NCBI RefSeq assembly: GCF_030852425.1
Contig: NZ_NSDM01000013.1
Location: 1 to 64,000, forward strand
Direction: 5' to 3'
Length of the DNA stretch: 64,000 nucleotides
Source: Saccharothrix longispora
GTDB taxonomy: Bacteria > Actinomycetota > Actinomycetes > Mycobacteriales > Pseudonocardiaceae
The first letter of the stretch is position 1; each line of letters starts with the position of its first letter. The position numbers and the translations under genes were made by a program. Under the pieces are notes generated by a model. That model had not been told where the DNA came from. It did no database searches and saw only the letters and a list, made by a program, of their open reading frames with translations. This document shows positions 62,817-64,000 of this stretch, piece after piece.

Positions 62817-63299
62817 TCAGGCGAGGACGACCTGGCCGTCCCGGACGGTGACGGGCACCGCGGTGAGGCCCTTCGTCGCCGGTCCCTTGGTGACCGCGCC
62901 GTCGGAGGTGTTGAACCGGCTGCCGTGCGCCGGGCAGGTCAGCACGCCGTTCTCCGGCGGGGCGACGGCGGTGCCCTGGTGGGGGCAGGCGGCGTCGTAG
63001 GCGGTGACCGAGTCGCCGGTGCGGACGATGACGAGCGGCTTGCTGGTCGCCGGGTTGCCGGCGATGGCGCCGCCGCCGTCGGGCACGTCGGCCAGGGCGA
63101 TGATGCTCGCCTGCCCGCCCCCGGCGCCGCCGGTCGGGGTGCCCGCGCCACCCGTGGTGCCGCCGCCGGTGGTGGCGCCGCCGGTCGACGCGGGCTCGCC
63201 GCCGCCGCACGCGGCCAGCCCGCCGGGCACGGCGAGCGCGACCAGTACGCCGCACAGCATCGAGCGACGGGACAGCCCTGCTTGCTCCACGGAACTCAC
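62817..63299 (-). CDS. Tat-exported Rieske [2Fe-2S] lipoprotein
   Basis: 160 residues. The N-terminus has a twin-arginine signal (LSRRSMLCGVLVAL) and a lipobox ending LAAC, then a Gly/Thr-rich linker (about 35-65) and a Rieske domain with C-P-H in CPHQGTAV and C-x-x-H in CPAHGSRF. Tat export fits a protein folded around its cluster before secretion. GTG 63299 has GGAGG upstream. A paralogue lies immediately upstream. Redox partner unknown. Confidence 0.9.
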   Translation of the reverse strand: MSSVEQAGLSRRSMLCGVLVALAVPGGLAACGGGEPASTGGATTGGGTTGGAGTPTGGAGGGQASIIALADVPDGGGAIAGNPATSKPLVIVRTGDSVTAYDAACPHQGTAVAPPENGVLTCPAHGSRFNTSDGAVTKGPATKGLTAVPVTVRDGQVVLA

Positions 63300-63457
63300 G
63301 ACAGGTCCTCCGCAACGTGGTGGGTGGTGGTGGTCGTTCGGATCACACAGGCAATACGACACCACGTGAAGCGGGGTTCAACATCCCGGGGAGCGCCGGG
63401 TGTTCTTCAGGAAAGCAACACGTTCGGGCAACGGTGGGCGACCCAGGGGGCGGCGCG

Positions 63458-63868
63458 TCAGGCGAGCAGCACGTCGCCACCGGACACGGTGACCGCGACC
63501 TCGGCCAGGCCCTTCGGCGACGGGCCGGACAGCACGGCGCCGGACGACGGGTCGAACGCGCTGCGGTGCGTCGGGCAGGTGATCACGCCCGCCGTCGGCG
63601 GGTTGACCGTGGTGCCCTGGTGCGGGCACGCCGGGTCGAACGCGCGCAACTCCGACTCCGACGGCCTGACCAGCAGCAACCGGCCGTCCGCGCCGACGTC
63701 GACCAGGGCGCCGGAGCCCACGGGCACGTCGGCGAGCGCGGCGACGCGGTCACCCGGCCGGGCGGAGCCGACACCGGGGCGGCGGGTCGGTCCCCCGGTG
63801 CCGCAGGCGGTCAGGGCGAGCAGTCCGCACAGCAGCGTCCGTCGGTCCACACCTCCATCTTCACCCAT
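63458..63868 (-). CDS. Second Tat-type Rieske [2Fe-2S] protein
   Basis: 136 residues, a shorter paralogue of the neighbour. Signal DRRTLLCGLLALTAC has two arginines and a lipobox; the Rieske ligands are in CPHQGTTV and CPTHRSAF. The linker is Arg/Gly/Pro-rich rather than Thr-rich. ATG 63868 is taken as start; a GTG six codons later sits right after GGAGGT. 158 bases separate the two genes, so each may have its own promoter. Confidence 0.88.
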   Translation of the reverse strand: MGEDGGVDRRTLLCGLLALTACGTGGPTRRPGVGSARPGDRVAALADVPVGSGALVDVGADGRLLLVRPSESELRAFDPACPHQGTTVNPPTAGVITCPTHRSAFDPSSGAVLSGPSPKGLAEVAVTVSGGDVLLA

Positions 63869-63884
63869 CCGGTGGAGTCGGCGA

Positions 63885-63912
63885 CGCCGCGGGTCCGGTG
63901 GGACCCGCGGCG
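63885..63912 (-). terminator. Hairpin terminator after the gene at the right edge
   Basis: Perfect 12-base stem CGCCGCGGGTCC / GGACCCGCGGCG with a four-base loop, 13 bases after the stop at 63926. Confidence 0.78.
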
Positions 63913-63925
63913 GGTGACGGGACCG

Positions 63926-64000
63926 TCAGCGGTCCTGGGCGACCGCCGCGCGCGCGAGGGCGAGGACCGCGGTGAACGGCGGGAACCAGTGCCGCGAGTG
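63926..64000 (-). CDS. C-terminal fragment of a gene cut by the window edge
   Basis: The last 24 codons and TGA of a leftward gene. The visible peptide begins HSRHWFPPFTAV and ends ARAAVAQDR. It has good codon bias and is followed by a terminator hairpin. Too short to identify. Confidence 0.55.
   Translation of the reverse strand, partial: HSRHWFPPFTAVLALARAAVAQDR

Overview
The window is high-GC DNA from an actinomycete. Codons end mostly in G or C, many genes start with GTG, and WhiA, RbpA, OpcA, MptB and a conservon-type kinase operon are present. The content suits the order Pseudonocardiales (a Saccharothrix/Actinosynnema/Lentzea-like organism); this is inference from gene content and no rRNA body is present to confirm it. 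The backbone follows an order familiar from mycobacteria and other actinomycetes: uvrC-rapZ-yvcK-whiA, gap-pgk-tpiA-secG, pgl-opcA-zwf-pgi-tal-tkt, ctaB, a quinone oxidoreductase, ctaA, an ABC exporter, mptB and the suf cluster. Accessory genes are inserted between these blocks.

Layout. The left edge (1-350) is the leader and promoter region of an rRNA operon that leaves the window to the left. At 414-4220 a MASE1 membrane sensor, a lycopene cyclase and an EAL-CBS-GGDEF protein are closely spaced. At 4311-5429 is a glutamate-cysteine-ligase-like enzyme. At 5638-12299 (minus strand) lies the complete SUF iron-sulfur assembly operon, headed by its repressor SufR; a CAAC-N6-GTTG operator sits on the sufR promoter. 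mptB diverges from it. At 14068-21617 are a very large patatin-like membrane protein, an unknown partner, an unusual transporter-glycosyltransferase fusion and a small membrane protein. At 21754-24471 are an ABC exporter and heme A synthase. At 24408-33763 are a GbsR/MarR regulator, a conservon lacking its GTPase, a DUF485/acetate-symporter pair, an ATP-grasp enzyme and a DUF885 peptidase-like protein.

At 33793-38049 are a quinone oxidoreductase, a lipoprotein FKBP and an uncharacterised three-gene cassette (membrane protein, cupin-like protein, HD phosphohydrolase). At 38289-47781 are ctaB and, divergently, the pentose-phosphate operon, ending in a strong terminator. At 48001-52984 are an orphan histidine kinase, a Ser/Thr kinase reading frame broken by many one-base losses in G/C runs, and two cell-surface proteins. 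At 53067-62694 (minus strand) are rbpA, secG, tpiA, pgk, gap, a methyltransferase, whiA, yvcK, rapZ and uvrC. At 62817-63868 are two tandem Tat/lipoprotein-type Rieske proteins, and the last 75 bases hold the C-terminus of another gene.

How the genes work together: the pentose-phosphate operon makes NADPH and sugar phosphates, gap-pgk-tpiA is lower glycolysis, ctaA and ctaB make heme A for cytochrome oxidase, and SUF supplies Fe-S clusters. The most unusual items are the transporter-glycosyltransferase fusion, the 35.6-38.0 kb cassette, the patatin pair, the conservon without GTPase, and the homopolymer-linked decay or error pattern in the kinase at 49.4-51.1 kb. No tRNA, CRISPR array, insertion sequence or prophage was recognised.
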